A program made the translations under genes and the position numbers. Under the pieces are notes generated by a model that saw only the letters and a list, made by a program, of their open reading frames with translations, did not search any database and had not been told where the DNA came from. DNA of 64,000 nt, from assembly GCA_037200445.1 (NCBI GenBank), contig JBBCGH010000001.1, forward strand, positions 2,232,001 to 2,296,000. Direction: 5' to 3'. This DNA is from Alphaproteobacteria bacterium. Lineage in GTDB: Bacteria > Pseudomonadota > Alphaproteobacteria > Rhizobiales > Xanthobacteraceae. How positions within the stretch are numbered: the stretch's first letter is position 1; each line of letters opens with the position of its first letter. Shown here piece by piece: positions 51,582-59,508 of the stretch.

Positions 51582-51959
51582 ATGGCCAGTCTGGACAGAG
51601 CCCGGCACTCCGGCAGAGTTCCCGGAGTATCGCTGGCGCCCGCCCAACGCGCCGCCGACCTGATCAGCGCAGCGGTCGCTGCGGCATTCACGGTCCCGAT
51701 CAGTGAGCTGCGCGCCTCCTCGCGCCAGAGCGCGCCGGTGGCACTGGCGCGCCAAAGCGCGATGTACCTCGCGCATGTCACGCTCGGCCTGTCGTTTGCC
51801 GAGGTCGGCCGCGCGTTCGGCCGCGATCGCACCACCGCGGCTCATGCGTGCCGCAGGATCGAAGACCGCCGCACCGAGAACCGGCTTGATACCGCCTTGG
51901 CCGAACTGGAGCAGGCGGTTCGGCGCGATCTGGTCTCGACGTTGGGAGCCGCTTCGTGA
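51582..51959 (+). CDS. Stand-alone DnaA domain IV-like helix-turn-helix protein
   Basis: The 125-residue protein has a Bac_DnaA_C-like DNA-binding region. ARQSAMYLAHVTLGLSFAEV leads to GRAFGRDRTTAAHACRRIED (Arg81-Asp82-Arg83-Thr84-Thr85), which corresponds to the DnaA signature FGRDHTTVLHA with the His replaced by Arg. There is no AAA+ domain. It could bind DnaA-box-like DNA and compete with DnaA or act as a transcription factor. It is coupled (GTGA, 4-nt overlap) to the following DUF6456 gene. AGGAGGAATAG precedes ATG 51582, a strong ribosome site. Function unknown. Confidence 0.82.
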   Translation: MASLDRARHSGRVPGVSLAPAQRAADLISAAVAAAFTVPISELRASSRQSAPVALARQSAMYLAHVTLGLSFAEVGRAFGRDRTTAAHACRRIEDRRTENRLDTALAELEQAVRRDLVSTLGAAS

Positions 51960-52570
51960 CCAAGGAAGCCAATCGCGATTTTCGCGAAGCTGTCGAAACC
52001 GCTGACATCGACCCCTTCCGCGCGCAGCATCTCAGCATCGCGCGCGGGCGCGTTGAGACAGCCGACGGGCCGGTCGACGTTTCAGTCAACGAGCTGGAAA
52101 GCCCGCTCGCCTGGCTCGCGCGCCGCAAAGGGCGTGACGGCAAGCCGCTGATCGAAGCCGTCCAGTTGCAGGCCGGCGAACGGCTGCGCGCCGATTTCAC
52201 GCGCGCGAACCTGACGCCGAGCGTCACAGCGAGCTGGGATCCGAGCCGCGCGCAGGGCCGGCGCGGCCAGAGCGGAGGCGGCACTTTCACCGACGCGGTC
52301 GTCGCGGCGCGCGAGCAGGTCAACCGCGCTGTTGAGGCGGTTGGACCGGAGTTCTCCAGCGTGTTGCTTGACGTGTGCTGCTTTCTCAAAGGGCTCGAGG
52401 ATGTGGAGCGTGAGCGCCGCTGGCCGGCGCGATCCGCAAAGGTTGTGCTGCAATTGGGGCTTGACCGGCTCGCACGCCATTACGGGCTCGCCGAGGTGGC
52501 ACGCGGCCGCGCCCGCGCGCCGATCCGGACATGGCTCGATGCAGACAGCGCCGTCGTGGTGGAGGCTTAA
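51956..52570 (+). CDS. DUF6456 domain protein
   Basis: The 204-residue protein contains the DUF6456 region in its second half (VNRAVEAVGPEFSSVLLDVC, FLKGLEDVERERRWPARSAK and LQLGLDRLARHYGLAE). Helical predictions and a basic centre (RKGRDGKPLIEAVQLQAGER) suggest contact with nucleic acid or with the partner protein. DUF6456 proteins are found in alphaproteobacteria, commonly beside a DnaA-domain-IV-like HTH protein as here. The start GTG 51956 overlaps the preceding stop by 4 nt; the stop overlaps the convergent sufE stop by 4 nt. No function is established. Confidence 0.8.
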   Translation: MTKEANRDFREAVETADIDPFRAQHLSIARGRVETADGPVDVSVNELESPLAWLARRKGRDGKPLIEAVQLQAGERLRADFTRANLTPSVTASWDPSRAQGRRGQSGGGTFTDAVVAAREQVNRAVEAVGPEFSSVLLDVCCFLKGLEDVERERRWPARSAKVVLQLGLDRLARHYGLAEVARGRARAPIRTWLDADSAVVVEA

Positions 52571-53001
52571 GCCGCTTGCGCAAGCGCCGACCGCGCATCC
52601 GCCTTGATGCGCTCGACCATGGAGCGGAAGCCGTTCGAGCGCTGCGGCGTCAGGTGTTCGCGCAGCCCGAGCCGTTCGAACAGCGCGACCGCGTCGGTGT
52701 CGAGGATCTCCGGCGCATGCTTGCCAGAATAGAGCGCAAACAGAATCGCGATCAGCCCGCGCACGATATGCGCATCGCTGTCGCCGACGAACGAGAGCGT
52801 GGGGCCGGCAGCGCCATCCGGTCCGACGCGGGTCGCAAGCCACACCTGGCTGGCGCAGCCCTGTACCTTGTTCGCCTCGCTGCGCAGCTCCTCCGGCAGC
52901 GTCTCGAGCGTCCGGCCGAGCTCGATGACATAGCGGTAGCGATCGTCCCACTCGTCGAGCAGGGCGAAATTCTCGATGATGTCGTCGATCGCCGCAGTCA
53001 T
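52567..53001 (-). CDS. sufE: SufE family sulfur-acceptor protein
   Basis: From ATG 53001 the protein has 144 residues: IIENFALLDEWDDRYRYVIEL at the start and NKVQGCASQVWL, in which Cys49 is the sulfur acceptor, followed by FVGDSDAHIVRGLIAILFALYSG. SufE accepts sulfane sulfur from the cysteine desulfurase SufS for Fe-S cluster assembly. It is separate from any suf operon here, as is common in alphaproteobacteria. The longer frame to 53046 has an extra 15 residues that are not SufE-like. Stop codons of this gene and DUF6456 overlap. Confidence 0.92.
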   Translation of the reverse strand: MTAAIDDIIENFALLDEWDDRYRYVIELGRTLETLPEELRSEANKVQGCASQVWLATRVGPDGAAGPTLSFVGDSDAHIVRGLIAILFALYSGKHAPEILDTDAVALFERLGLREHLTPQRSNGFRSMVERIKADARSALAQAA

Positions 53002-53073
53002 GGGATTCGTCGTTGCACGCCCTACGATATAGGCGTGCGCCGCCACGACGTATACCCCGTCCGGAGATTCCGG

Positions 53074-53466
53074 CTATTGCGGGCGCTTCAGGTCGGCTTG
53101 GCGCTGTGCCGAACCACGCCACGCGGGGGCCGCGTCGGCCTGCGTCAGCGTGTTCTGGGAATCGCCTTCGGCCACGGCCTTGGACTCGACCGCTCCGGTC
53201 TGCGACGCGGATTTCGAGGTGACCATATCGTAGAGCCACTTTGCGCTCGCCTGCGCCTTGTGGCCGAAGTGGGCGAGCGCCTGAGAGCCGATCTGGCACG
53301 CATCAGGCTGACGCGTGCAGAACTGGCTCATGTCGGAGAACGTCGCGGACGCCGCGCCCACGGCTTGAGCGGCCCCGACGCCCGATTCCGGTTTCATCGA
53401 CTCCGGTGCCGGCAGCAGCGCGATCACGATGCTGAGCCAGAACGCCGTGCGCAAAAGAAAGAACAT
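53074..53466 (-). CDS. DUF5330 domain protein, secreted
   Basis: From ATG 53466 the protein has 130 residues. LLRTAFWLSIVIALLPAPES is an N-terminal signal or anchor, then ATFSDMSQFCTRQPDACQIG (paired Cys), ALAHFGHKAQASAKWLYDMV. This matches the DUF5330 family of Hyphomicrobiales, whose function is unknown. The Cys pair (FCTRQPDAC) suggests oxidising periplasm. The longer frame to 53838 runs through the intergenic region and is not conserved-looking. It is 72 nt beyond the sufE start on the same strand. Confidence 0.78.
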   Translation of the reverse strand: MFFLLRTAFWLSIVIALLPAPESMKPESGVGAAQAVGAASATFSDMSQFCTRQPDACQIGSQALAHFGHKAQASAKWLYDMVTSKSASQTGAVESKAVAEGDSQNTLTQADAAPAWRGSAQRQADLKRPQ

Positions 53467-53907
53467 GACCCTGCCTCTTGTCCTCCACGGCGTTCTTCCC
53501 GCGGTTGAGGCCAAGCTAGCAGAGCCGTTTGAAGGCGAGGTTCGTTCAGTGCCGTCGATTTTGCGCATGTTCGAGTCAAGTTGTCCGAGACTTTTCCTAA
53601 AATTCGAACGATTTTCATCGTTAAAAAAATGTAGGCAATTTGAAGAGCTGCCCGCGCAAATGGGAGCGCCGATCATCGCGCTTGGCGATCTGGGCGCGCA
53701 TCTCCTGCTTCCGCCATTCTCCTGCCGCCGTTTGGCAACCGACCATTCACCATTCCGGATGAATTCGGCGGAGCTTGCGCGCTTGTGTGGCGATACGGCG
53801 TTCTGCGCGCCTTCGCTGCAGCCATCCTTAGCGTTCATTTAAGCGGGCTCTGACACGATCGCAGGGACTTGGGGAGCGCGTCCGCCAACGGGCGTGTCTA
53901 AAGCGAC
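53467..53907. other. Gene-free 440-bp region upstream of the DivJ-like kinase
   Basis: No supported coding frame is seen; open frames on both strands lack family resemblance. The stretch is AT-richer around 53590-53640 (GATTTTCATCGTTAAAAAAA) and holds the probable divergent promoters of the DUF5330 gene and the DivJ-like kinase, including the CtrA-type box at 53828-53842. Confidence 0.5.
53828..53842 (+). promoter_or_regulatory. CtrA-type box upstream of the DivJ-like kinase
   Basis: TTAG-CGTTCAT-TTAA (53828-53842) has the N7 spacing of the CtrA consensus TTAA-N7-TTAA, with one mismatch in the first half. It ends 65 nt before GTG 53908, similar to the position of the box ahead of DUF2336. 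Confidence 0.45.
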
Positions 53908-55722
53908 GTGAATCTGTTCGCGCAAATCGGCGCATACATCGATCAGCTGGTGCATCCGTCGGCGCGGCTCGATCCGCTGACCGCCGCGCGCCATCGGGCG
54001 TTCATTGCGCCGCGCTTCATCGGCGGCTCGATCGCGCTCACCGCGCTGCCCATTCATCTCGCGCTCAGCGGCGTGCCGGGCACGCTCGAAATCCTGTTTT
54101 ACGCCTGGCTCGCGGCCCCGATTGCGGTCGCCACCTATCTGTCCCGCACCGGACATTATGAAGGCGCGCAGCTTGCCTCGTCCGCCTCGCTCGCTGCGCT
54201 CATCGCAACGGTCAGCCTTGCGAGCGGCGGTATTGCGTCGTTCGCCGCGGTGTGGCTGGTGGTCATACCGCTCGAGGCCGCGCTCTCCGCCTCGCGCCGC
54301 GTCGTCCTCATCGCGTCGGGCATGGCCTTCGTCGTCGCCGCGATGCTGTATGCGACCGGGGCGTCTGCCGCGTTCGCCGTTGCGACCGGGGCTTCGCACA
54401 CGCTGATGATGCTCGGCGTCATATCTGCCGCGCTTTACGCAACCGGGCTGGCACTCGGCAGCGCGTCGCTCGCGCGCACCAGTTCGCGCTTGCTTGTTGT
54501 GGAAGAGGACCGCTATCGCCTGCTCGCCCGAAACATCACCGACGTCATCACGCGCCATCGCCGCAATGGAACGGTGCGGTTTGCCTCGCCCGCCGCCGAA
54601 CCGTTGTTCGGCGTTGCGCCCAAGACATTGCTCGGACACGGCCTGTTCGATCGCGTCCATGTGGCGGACCGTCCCGCCTACCTGACCGCGCTTGCGAATG
54701 CCGCAACCCAGGGCGTCGGCAGCTCGGTCGAGTTCCGCATCCGGCGCGAATCGCCCGGACAGCCGCAGGGGCATGCCCCCTTCATCTGGGTCGAGATGCG
54801 CTGCCGGGCGCTCGATCGCACGGCGGGCGAGAAGGATGCCGAAAACGAAGTCGTGGCCGTGATCCGCGACGTGACCGACCGGAAAATGCAGGAGCACGCA
54901 GTCGAGGATGCGCGGCAGGAAGCCGAGCGCGCCAATGCGGCGAAGAGCCGATTCCTCGCGACCATGAGCCACGAGCTGCGTACGCCGCTCAATGCCATCA
55001 TCGGCTTCTCCGAGATGCTGACCAATGAAGAGATGATGCAACTCGATGCCGCGCGCCGCCGCGAGTATGCGACGCTGATCGGCGAGTCGGGACATCACCT
55101 GCTGTCGGTCGTCAACGGTATTCTCGACATGTCGAAGATCGAGTCGGGAAATTTCGAGATCACGGCCGAGCCGTTCACGCCGGCGCCGGTGATCGGCACG
55201 TGTTGCGACCTGATGGCGTTGCGCGCGCGAGAGGCGGGTATCGACCTGATCTGCCGCGTTCCGGATGATCTGCCCGACATTGTCGCCGACAAGCGCGCGG
55301 TCAAGCAGATCCTGATCAACCTGCTTTCGAACGCGATCAAGTTCACGCAGCGCGGCGGCAAGGTGGTCGTGAGTGCGGCCATGCGCGGCACCGATATCGT
55401 CTTGCGCGTGGAGGACACCGGCGTCGGCATCGGTGAGGAGGACCTGCGGCATGTGGGCGATCCCTTCTTCCAGGCGCGCACCGCCTATGATCGCCCGCAC
55501 GATGGGACGGGACTTGGGCTCTCGATCGTGAAGGGGCTCATCGAGCTTCACGGCGGAGAGCTTGGCATCGAGAGCCGTGTCGGGTCGGGTACCAGCGTAT
55601 CGGTGCGGCTGCCGAAGGATTGCGAAAAGGCGCGCATGACCGACGTCGCGCCAAAGATCGAGCGTCTGCCCATTCCCGAACCGCCCGCAATTTCAGACCT
55701 GAGGATGAGAAAACGTGCCTGA
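53908..55722 (+). CDS. Membrane sensor histidine kinase, DivJ-like
   Basis: The 604-residue protein has about six N-terminal TM helices (residues 30-190), a PAS region (YRLLARNITDVITRHRRNG, ending VAVIRDVTDRKMQEH), a HisKA box with His355 in FLATMSHELRTPLNAIIGFSE, and a HATPase with NLLSNAIKFTQRGGKV, DTGVGIGEEDL and GTGLGLSIVKGLIELHGG. The layout resembles DivJ/PleC-type kinases of Hyphomicrobiales that phosphorylate DivK and control the CtrA pathway. It starts at GTG 53908. The peptidoglycan-binding gene overlaps its end by 8 nt. Identity as DivJ versus another PAS kinase needs comparison with known sequences. Confidence 0.85.
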   Translation: MNLFAQIGAYIDQLVHPSARLDPLTAARHRAFIAPRFIGGSIALTALPIHLALSGVPGTLEILFYAWLAAPIAVATYLSRTGHYEGAQLASSASLAALIATVSLASGGIASFAAVWLVVIPLEAALSASRRVVLIASGMAFVVAAMLYATGASAAFAVATGASHTLMMLGVISAALYATGLALGSASLARTSSRLLVVEEDRYRLLARNITDVITRHRRNGTVRFASPAAEPLFGVAPKTLLGHGLFDRVHVADRPAYLTALANAATQGVGSSVEFRIRRESPGQPQGHAPFIWVEMRCRALDRTAGEKDAENEVVAVIRDVTDRKMQEHAVEDARQEAERANAAKSRFLATMSHELRTPLNAIIGFSEMLTNEEMMQLDAARRREYATLIGESGHHLLSVVNGILDMSKIESGNFEITAEPFTPAPVIGTCCDLMALRAREAGIDLICRVPDDLPDIVADKRAVKQILINLLSNAIKFTQRGGKVVVSAAMRGTDIVLRVEDTGVGIGEEDLRHVGDPFFQARTAYDRPHDGTGLGLSIVKGLIELHGGELGIESRVGSGTSVSVRLPKDCEKARMTDVAPKIERLPIPEPPAISDLRMRKRA

Positions 55723-56461
55723 GCGAGCCATCGCGGTCGATCCGCGCGAATTCGAGAGCGAAGGCCTGCGCGGACTGTTGGGCCGTGCGCTTGGACGCAA
55801 TCCCCTCGATGCGGTCGGGATCTTTGTTCTGGTGATCGCCGCCGGCGCGATCCTGATCAATGCGCTCTACCGGCAGCCGGGTCCGCATCCCGCGCCGATC
55901 TTCTCGATCAAGCCGCGTCCGGTCGCGAGCGAGCCCGCGGGCGGCGTCGTGCCGGCGATGCCGCGCGCGCGGCCGGAAAGCGTTGCGCCGGCGAAGGGCG
56001 AGGCGGCCGCGCGTCCGCGCGCCGACATCATCACGGACGTCCAGCGCGAGCTCTCGCGCCGCGGTCTCTACGACGGCCCCGTCGACGGCATGGTCGGACC
56101 GAAGACCGACGCCGCGATCCGGGATTTCGAGACCTCAACGAAGCTCAAGGTCACCGGCGACGCGAGCGAGGAAGTACTGCGCGCGATCATGCGGATGCCG
56201 CTCAAGACCGAGGTTGCCGCTCCCCGCCCGCGGCCAGACCCGATCGCAGACCTGATTGCGCCGCCGCAACGGGTGACGGCCGTACAGCGCGCGCTGAACG
56301 ACTACGGCTACGGGCCGATGAAGGTGACGGGAAATTTTGGCGCCGAAACCGTCTCGGCGATCCAGAAGTTCGAACGTGACCGTAAGCTGCCGGTCACGGG
56401 CCAGATCTCGCCTCGGCTCCTGCGTGAGCTTGCAGCGCTCGCCGGGCGGCCGTTGGAATAG
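55715..56461 (+). CDS. Membrane-anchored protein with two peptidoglycan-binding domains
   Basis: The 248-residue protein has one TM helix (VGIFVLVIAAGAILINALY, about residues 33-52), a Pro-rich linker, and two PG_binding_1 domains: VQRELSRRGLYDGPVDGMVG with KTDAAIRDFETSTKLKVTG, and VQRALNDYGYGPMKVTGNFG with ETVSAIQKFERDRKLPVTG. It would tether the membrane to peptidoglycan. GTG 55715 overlaps the kinase stop by 8 nt, so the two are translationally coupled. The DUF1491 gene follows 61 nt later. Such a kinase-PG-binding pairing suggests cell-wall-linked signalling. Confidence 0.85.
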   Translation: MPERAIAVDPREFESEGLRGLLGRALGRNPLDAVGIFVLVIAAGAILINALYRQPGPHPAPIFSIKPRPVASEPAGGVVPAMPRARPESVAPAKGEAAARPRADIITDVQRELSRRGLYDGPVDGMVGPKTDAAIRDFETSTKLKVTGDASEEVLRAIMRMPLKTEVAAPRPRPDPIADLIAPPQRVTAVQRALNDYGYGPMKVTGNFGAETVSAIQKFERDRKLPVTGQISPRLLRELAALAGRPLE

Positions 56462-56522
56462 TCTCACGACGCTTCTTTCAATTCGTCATGCTGGGCTTTA
56501 TGCCGGACATGACGGGGAAAGC

Positions 56523-56870
56523 ATGCGCCTCAAATCCGATATCTGGGTTGCCGCCTACCTGCGCCGCTGTCAGGTCGAGGGCTCGCCAGCGGTGCTGCGC
56601 CGGCGCGGCGCCGAGGAGGCGGGTGCGATCTTCGTCAAGGTGAGCCGGCTCGACGGCACGGCGGATCTGTATGGACCGGCGCCGCAGTCGGTGTTCGACG
56701 AGGCGCGCCCGAGCGAGCGGGCCTTCAGCCCCGCACTCAAGGGCCTGCCACTGCCGGAAGCCGATGTGGAAGCCTATCTCGCGCGCCAGCTCCGCTTCGA
56801 TCCCGACCTCTGGATCGTCGAGGTCGAGGACCGGGCCGGGCGGCACTTTCTCGATCACCTCGTCCGCTGA
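56523..56870 (+). CDS. DUF1491 family protein
   Basis: The 115-residue protein begins MRLKSDIWVAAYLRRCQVEG, followed by RRGAEEAGAIFVKVSRLDG and ARQLRFDPDLWIVEVEDRAG, the DUF1491 layout. These small soluble proteins are common in alphaproteobacteria and have unknown function. ATG 56523 follows GGGGAAAGC. The stop overlaps the convergent DUF2336 gene by 16 nt. It probably belongs to the transcript of the DivJ-like kinase and peptidoglycan-binding genes. Confidence 0.83.
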   Translation: MRLKSDIWVAAYLRRCQVEGSPAVLRRRGAEEAGAIFVKVSRLDGTADLYGPAPQSVFDEARPSERAFSPALKGLPLPEADVEAYLARQLRFDPDLWIVEVEDRAGRHFLDHLVR

Positions 56871-57886
56871 CGCGTCGCGGGCTCGGTGCGTGCCGGCGCC
56901 TGCGGCTCGGCAGCGGCGGGACGCCGGGCAACCGATCCACGCCGTCCGCGTGTTGCTTCGTCGTCGTAGTACATCGGGCGGTGGCTGGGCCGGCGGGTGC
57001 GCACGGGCTCGTGGCCGCGCAGGCTCGCGATGATCTTGTGCGCGGCATCGGCGCTGACGCGCTCGTAGAGGCTCGCAAGATCGAATACGCGGTGTACCGA
57101 CTCGCCGATCGCCGGATCGATGAACATCAGGATGCGCTGGAGCGCGATCGACGGCATGGCGAGCGCCTTGGCGGCGATGAGCAAGGGTTCGCCCGACGGA
57201 TCGGTCACGATGCGCTCGGCCTGTTCGTGAGTCAGATTGAGCGCACTCTCCAGCAGCCTCGTGAAGCCCGCGCGATCGCGCCCAAGTGCGGCGACTTCCA
57301 GTGCCTGATTGGTCGCGACCGGCTGGACGGTCTGCGGCTGTTCGGTTTCGGCCGAGCCGAGGCTCATCAGCAGCATGCGGCGCGCGGACGACTCTGCCGA
57401 GAAGAACAGCTCGGCGAGGCCCAGCTCTTCACCGCCGGCGGGCCGCGGCTGCGCGGCCGGGCGCGCCTCACTCTGCGGCCTCGGGGCGGCTTTCGGTTCC
57501 GGCTCGCGGCGCGCCGCGATGACAACCGCATGATTGATGCCGAAGTCACGTGCGACAGCGTCGAGCTCGGCAATCGTCAAGACCTGGGTGTGCCGAAGGA
57601 TCGGATCGGCGACCTCGATCACGTCGCGCGCGAGCCGGCGCGCCACGGAGGGCGGCGTGCCCGCGTAGGGGCCGAGCTTCCTGGCAACGGTTGTGCGGGT
57701 TTGCAGATCGACCGAGTCGAGCAACTGCAATGCAAGCTCGGTGTAGTGGCGCTCTTCCTCCGAGGTGTGCGCCGGTTTCTGCACATAAAGGTCGGTCAGG
57801 ACGCGCAGCAGCGTCGGACGCGTGTCGACGCCGTCGCGCCGCGCAAGGCTGTCGAGGCCCTCGAGCTTGGGAAATACCGCTGACAC
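56855..57886 (-). CDS. DUF2336 domain protein
   Basis: The 343-residue protein has the DUF2336 region in its first two thirds: HTSEEERHYTELALQLLDSV, TTVARKLGPYAGTPPSVARRL, DPILRHTQVLTIAELDAVA, with helical HEAT-like repeats. The tail is Arg/Pro-rich (GHEPVRTRRPSHRPMYYDDE and after). DUF2336 proteins occur in alphaproteobacteria and some have been linked to cell-cycle and polar control. A CtrA-type box lies 64-79 bp upstream of ATG 57886. It converges with DUF1491 and is divergent from the small gene at 58036. Confidence 0.82.
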   Translation of the reverse strand: MSAVFPKLEGLDSLARRDGVDTRPTLLRVLTDLYVQKPAHTSEEERHYTELALQLLDSVDLQTRTTVARKLGPYAGTPPSVARRLARDVIEVADPILRHTQVLTIAELDAVARDFGINHAVVIAARREPEPKAAPRPQSEARPAAQPRPAGGEELGLAELFFSAESSARRMLLMSLGSAETEQPQTVQPVATNQALEVAALGRDRAGFTRLLESALNLTHEQAERIVTDPSGEPLLIAAKALAMPSIALQRILMFIDPAIGESVHRVFDLASLYERVSADAAHKIIASLRGHEPVRTRRPSHRPMYYDDEATRGRRGSVARRPAAAEPQAPARTEPATRQRTR

Positions 57887-57949
57887 AAGCTCCTCCCGCC
57901 GTTTCGCACGTCAGTGCGAGTCCATGCCGATCAGCCTAGCCTCGCCGCG

Positions 57950-57965
57950 TTAGCGGAGCGTTAAC
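57950..57965. promoter_or_regulatory. CtrA-type box between DUF2336 and the small gene at 58036
   Basis: TTAG-CGGAGCG-TTAAC (57950-57965) has N7 spacing and a TTAAC right half; one mismatch in the left half. It lies 64-79 bp before the DUF2336 start on the minus strand and 71-86 bp before ATG 58036 on the plus strand, so it could serve either gene. Confidence 0.5.
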
Positions 57966-58035
57966 CTTGTCAGCCGCTTAATTCGCGGGTGAGCCGATCC
58001 AGCGGGCGCCGGCAAGCCGGCTGGGGGAGGGGGAC

Positions 58036-58212
58036 ATGGGGATCGTTATCGCTTTCCCGGCGGAGAAATGTACCGCGGGGTCCGGACTGATCGAGGCGCG
58101 CCAGGAGAGCGGCAGCGTCATCATTCTTCCCGTGATCCGCATCGAGCGGCCGGGCGACAGTCCGTCCGAGCCCACCTCGTCTTCGCCGCGCGGCAAACGC
58201 CGCAAGCGCTGA
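58036..58212 (+). CDS. Small 58-residue protein, unrecognised, translationally coupled
   Basis: ATG 58036 follows CTGGGGGAGGGGGAC, an unusually strong ribosome site. The frame begins MGIVIAFPAEKCTAGSG, continues through VIILPVIRIERPGDS and ends GKRRKR before a stop at 58210-58212. The stop overlaps the next ATG (58212) by one base (TGATG). The hydrophobic MGIVIAFP start and basic end show no known motif; Cys12 is the only cysteine. It is below the usual length cut-off for ORF calling. Strong initiation and coupling make it likely to be expressed, perhaps with a regulatory or chaperone-like role for the following gene. Confidence 0.65.
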   Translation: MGIVIAFPAEKCTAGSGLIEARQESGSVIILPVIRIERPGDSPSEPTSSSPRGKRRKR

Positions 58213-58961
58213 TGAACCTGCGCCGGCTTACGCTCTGCATCGCCCTTGCGATCGCACTGCCGGCCGTCACCAAGGCGGGCGATTTCGGGCGGCCCAAACC
58301 CTCGCTGCTCGAAGGGCTGATCCCGCGGCAATTTTGGCAAGGGCCGGTCACCGGCTATTCGGGTGCTCCGCTCACCGATCTTGAAATCGAGCTACGCGAC
58401 CGCTCGTATGTTCTCATTCGGCCGAACGAGCCGCGCGGCAGCTGGAACATCTACATCGCGGGCTTTCAGATCGTCGGTCTCTTCCCGCCGGCCTACGTCT
58501 ACACGGACTATACCGAGTACTCGCGCATGCTGCTGTGGACACCGGCGCGCTCGGAAGCTTCATCCTACAATCGGCTGATCGACGACATGGCCGAGGACGG
58601 CAAGCTGAGCGTGCCTTTCACGGCCGTGGCGTGCACGGTCGCCGATCTTGATATCAAACGCGAGCGCAGTCTCGCTTACGTCGGCGAGCTGCCGGACTGG
58701 CAAGCCGCCGACGCATTTGGGCGCATCCGGGAGAACCGCCTGATCACCGCCTGGGTGCATCGCGCCCTGCATTGGCGGCTTGCATCCTATCGGTACGCGC
58801 TGGAACGCCTGGTGATCGCGGTGCCGTCGGTGCTCGCCGTCGAGGCGGAGCGCGCGCTCACCCGCTTTGCGGCAGTCGTCACCCAGGTCGATCCAGCACT
58901 CGCGCGCTGCGCGGGCGCTGAATTCCAGGCTGTGGCGGCCGCGCCGCTCGTCACGAAATAG
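58212..58961 (+). CDS. Secreted protein of unknown function
   Basis: From ATG 58212 the protein has 249 residues with a Sec signal (RRLTLCIALAIALPAVTKAG). The mature part has LEIELRDRSYVLIRPNEPRG, FQIVGLFPPAYVYTDYTEYS and LDIKRERSLAYVGELPDW, then a helical C-terminal half (VHRALHWRLASYRYALERL). No family is recognised with certainty. It would be periplasmic. Its ATG overlaps the stop of the 58-residue gene by one base, so the two are coupled. It converges with the DUF1254 gene 1 nt away. Confidence 0.75.
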   Translation: MNLRRLTLCIALAIALPAVTKAGDFGRPKPSLLEGLIPRQFWQGPVTGYSGAPLTDLEIELRDRSYVLIRPNEPRGSWNIYIAGFQIVGLFPPAYVYTDYTEYSRMLLWTPARSEASSYNRLIDDMAEDGKLSVPFTAVACTVADLDIKRERSLAYVGELPDWQAADAFGRIRENRLITAWVHRALHWRLASYRYALERLVIAVPSVLAVEAERALTRFAAVVTQVDPALARCAGAEFQAVAAAPLVTK

Positions 58962-58962
58962 A

Positions 58963-59508
58963 TCAGGATTGCGTGCGGCACTGGGCTGAAGCCAGCGCGC
59001 GGCGTGCCATCGGCATCAGCCCCGGCTCCGGGCCGAAGGTGCGGATCAGGATCAGACCCCTTGGTGTCGGTGATTCCACGATCAACCGGTCGGCGGCGGT
59101 GATTTCCTCGTCGTCGGGAATATCCGCGCGCTGCTGTGTCGTCATCAGGTCGAGCTCGATGACGCGCCGGCCCGCGGCGCGGTCGTTGATTGCGTAGTAG
59201 GCGATGCCGCTGCGTGCATAGAACGAGACGGATGTGTAGGCCTGACTGACGGGCACGCGGAGCTGCAGCGGACCTGACGCGAGATCATAGCGGCAGACCG
59301 CAGTCGCAAAGGCCGGGTCCATGAAGGGCAGCACCGCATCGTCCGGTGTCGAGGCGGGCAGGGGCATGATGGCGTTGACGGGAGCGCTCGCCGAGAGCCG
59401 GGTGTAGGCGTCCTGCGTTGCCGTGCGCGGCAGCAGCAGCACGGTTGCGAGATGTACGATGCCGCCGAGCACCAGTCCGCCTAACAACCACAGCAGCCAG
59501 CGGATCAT
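58963..59508 (-). CDS. DUF1254-domain membrane-anchored protein
   Basis: The 181-residue protein has an N-terminal TM (IRWLLWLLGGLVLGGIVHLA) and the DUF1254-like part: DDAVLPFMDPAFATAVCRYD, YTSVSFYARSGIAYYAINDR and RGLILIRTFGPEPGLMPMAR. DUF1254 and DUF1214 normally form one long protein; here they are split into two short, overlapping genes. The upstream DUF1214 gene overlaps its start by 4 nt. Function is unknown; both are predicted to act at the periplasmic face of the membrane. Confidence 0.8.
   Translation of the reverse strand: MIRWLLWLLGGLVLGGIVHLATVLLLPRTATQDAYTRLSASAPVNAIMPLPASTPDDAVLPFMDPAFATAVCRYDLASGPLQLRVPVSQAYTSVSFYARSGIAYYAINDRAAGRRVIELDLMTTQQRADIPDDEEITAADRLIVESPTPRGLILIRTFGPEPGLMPMARRALASAQCRTQS

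Noticed and set aside
53429-53842. Plus-strand frame of 137 residues in the gap before the DivJ-like kinase
   Set aside because: It crosses the DUF5330 start region, has no recognisable domain or ribosome site and ends in the CtrA-type box.
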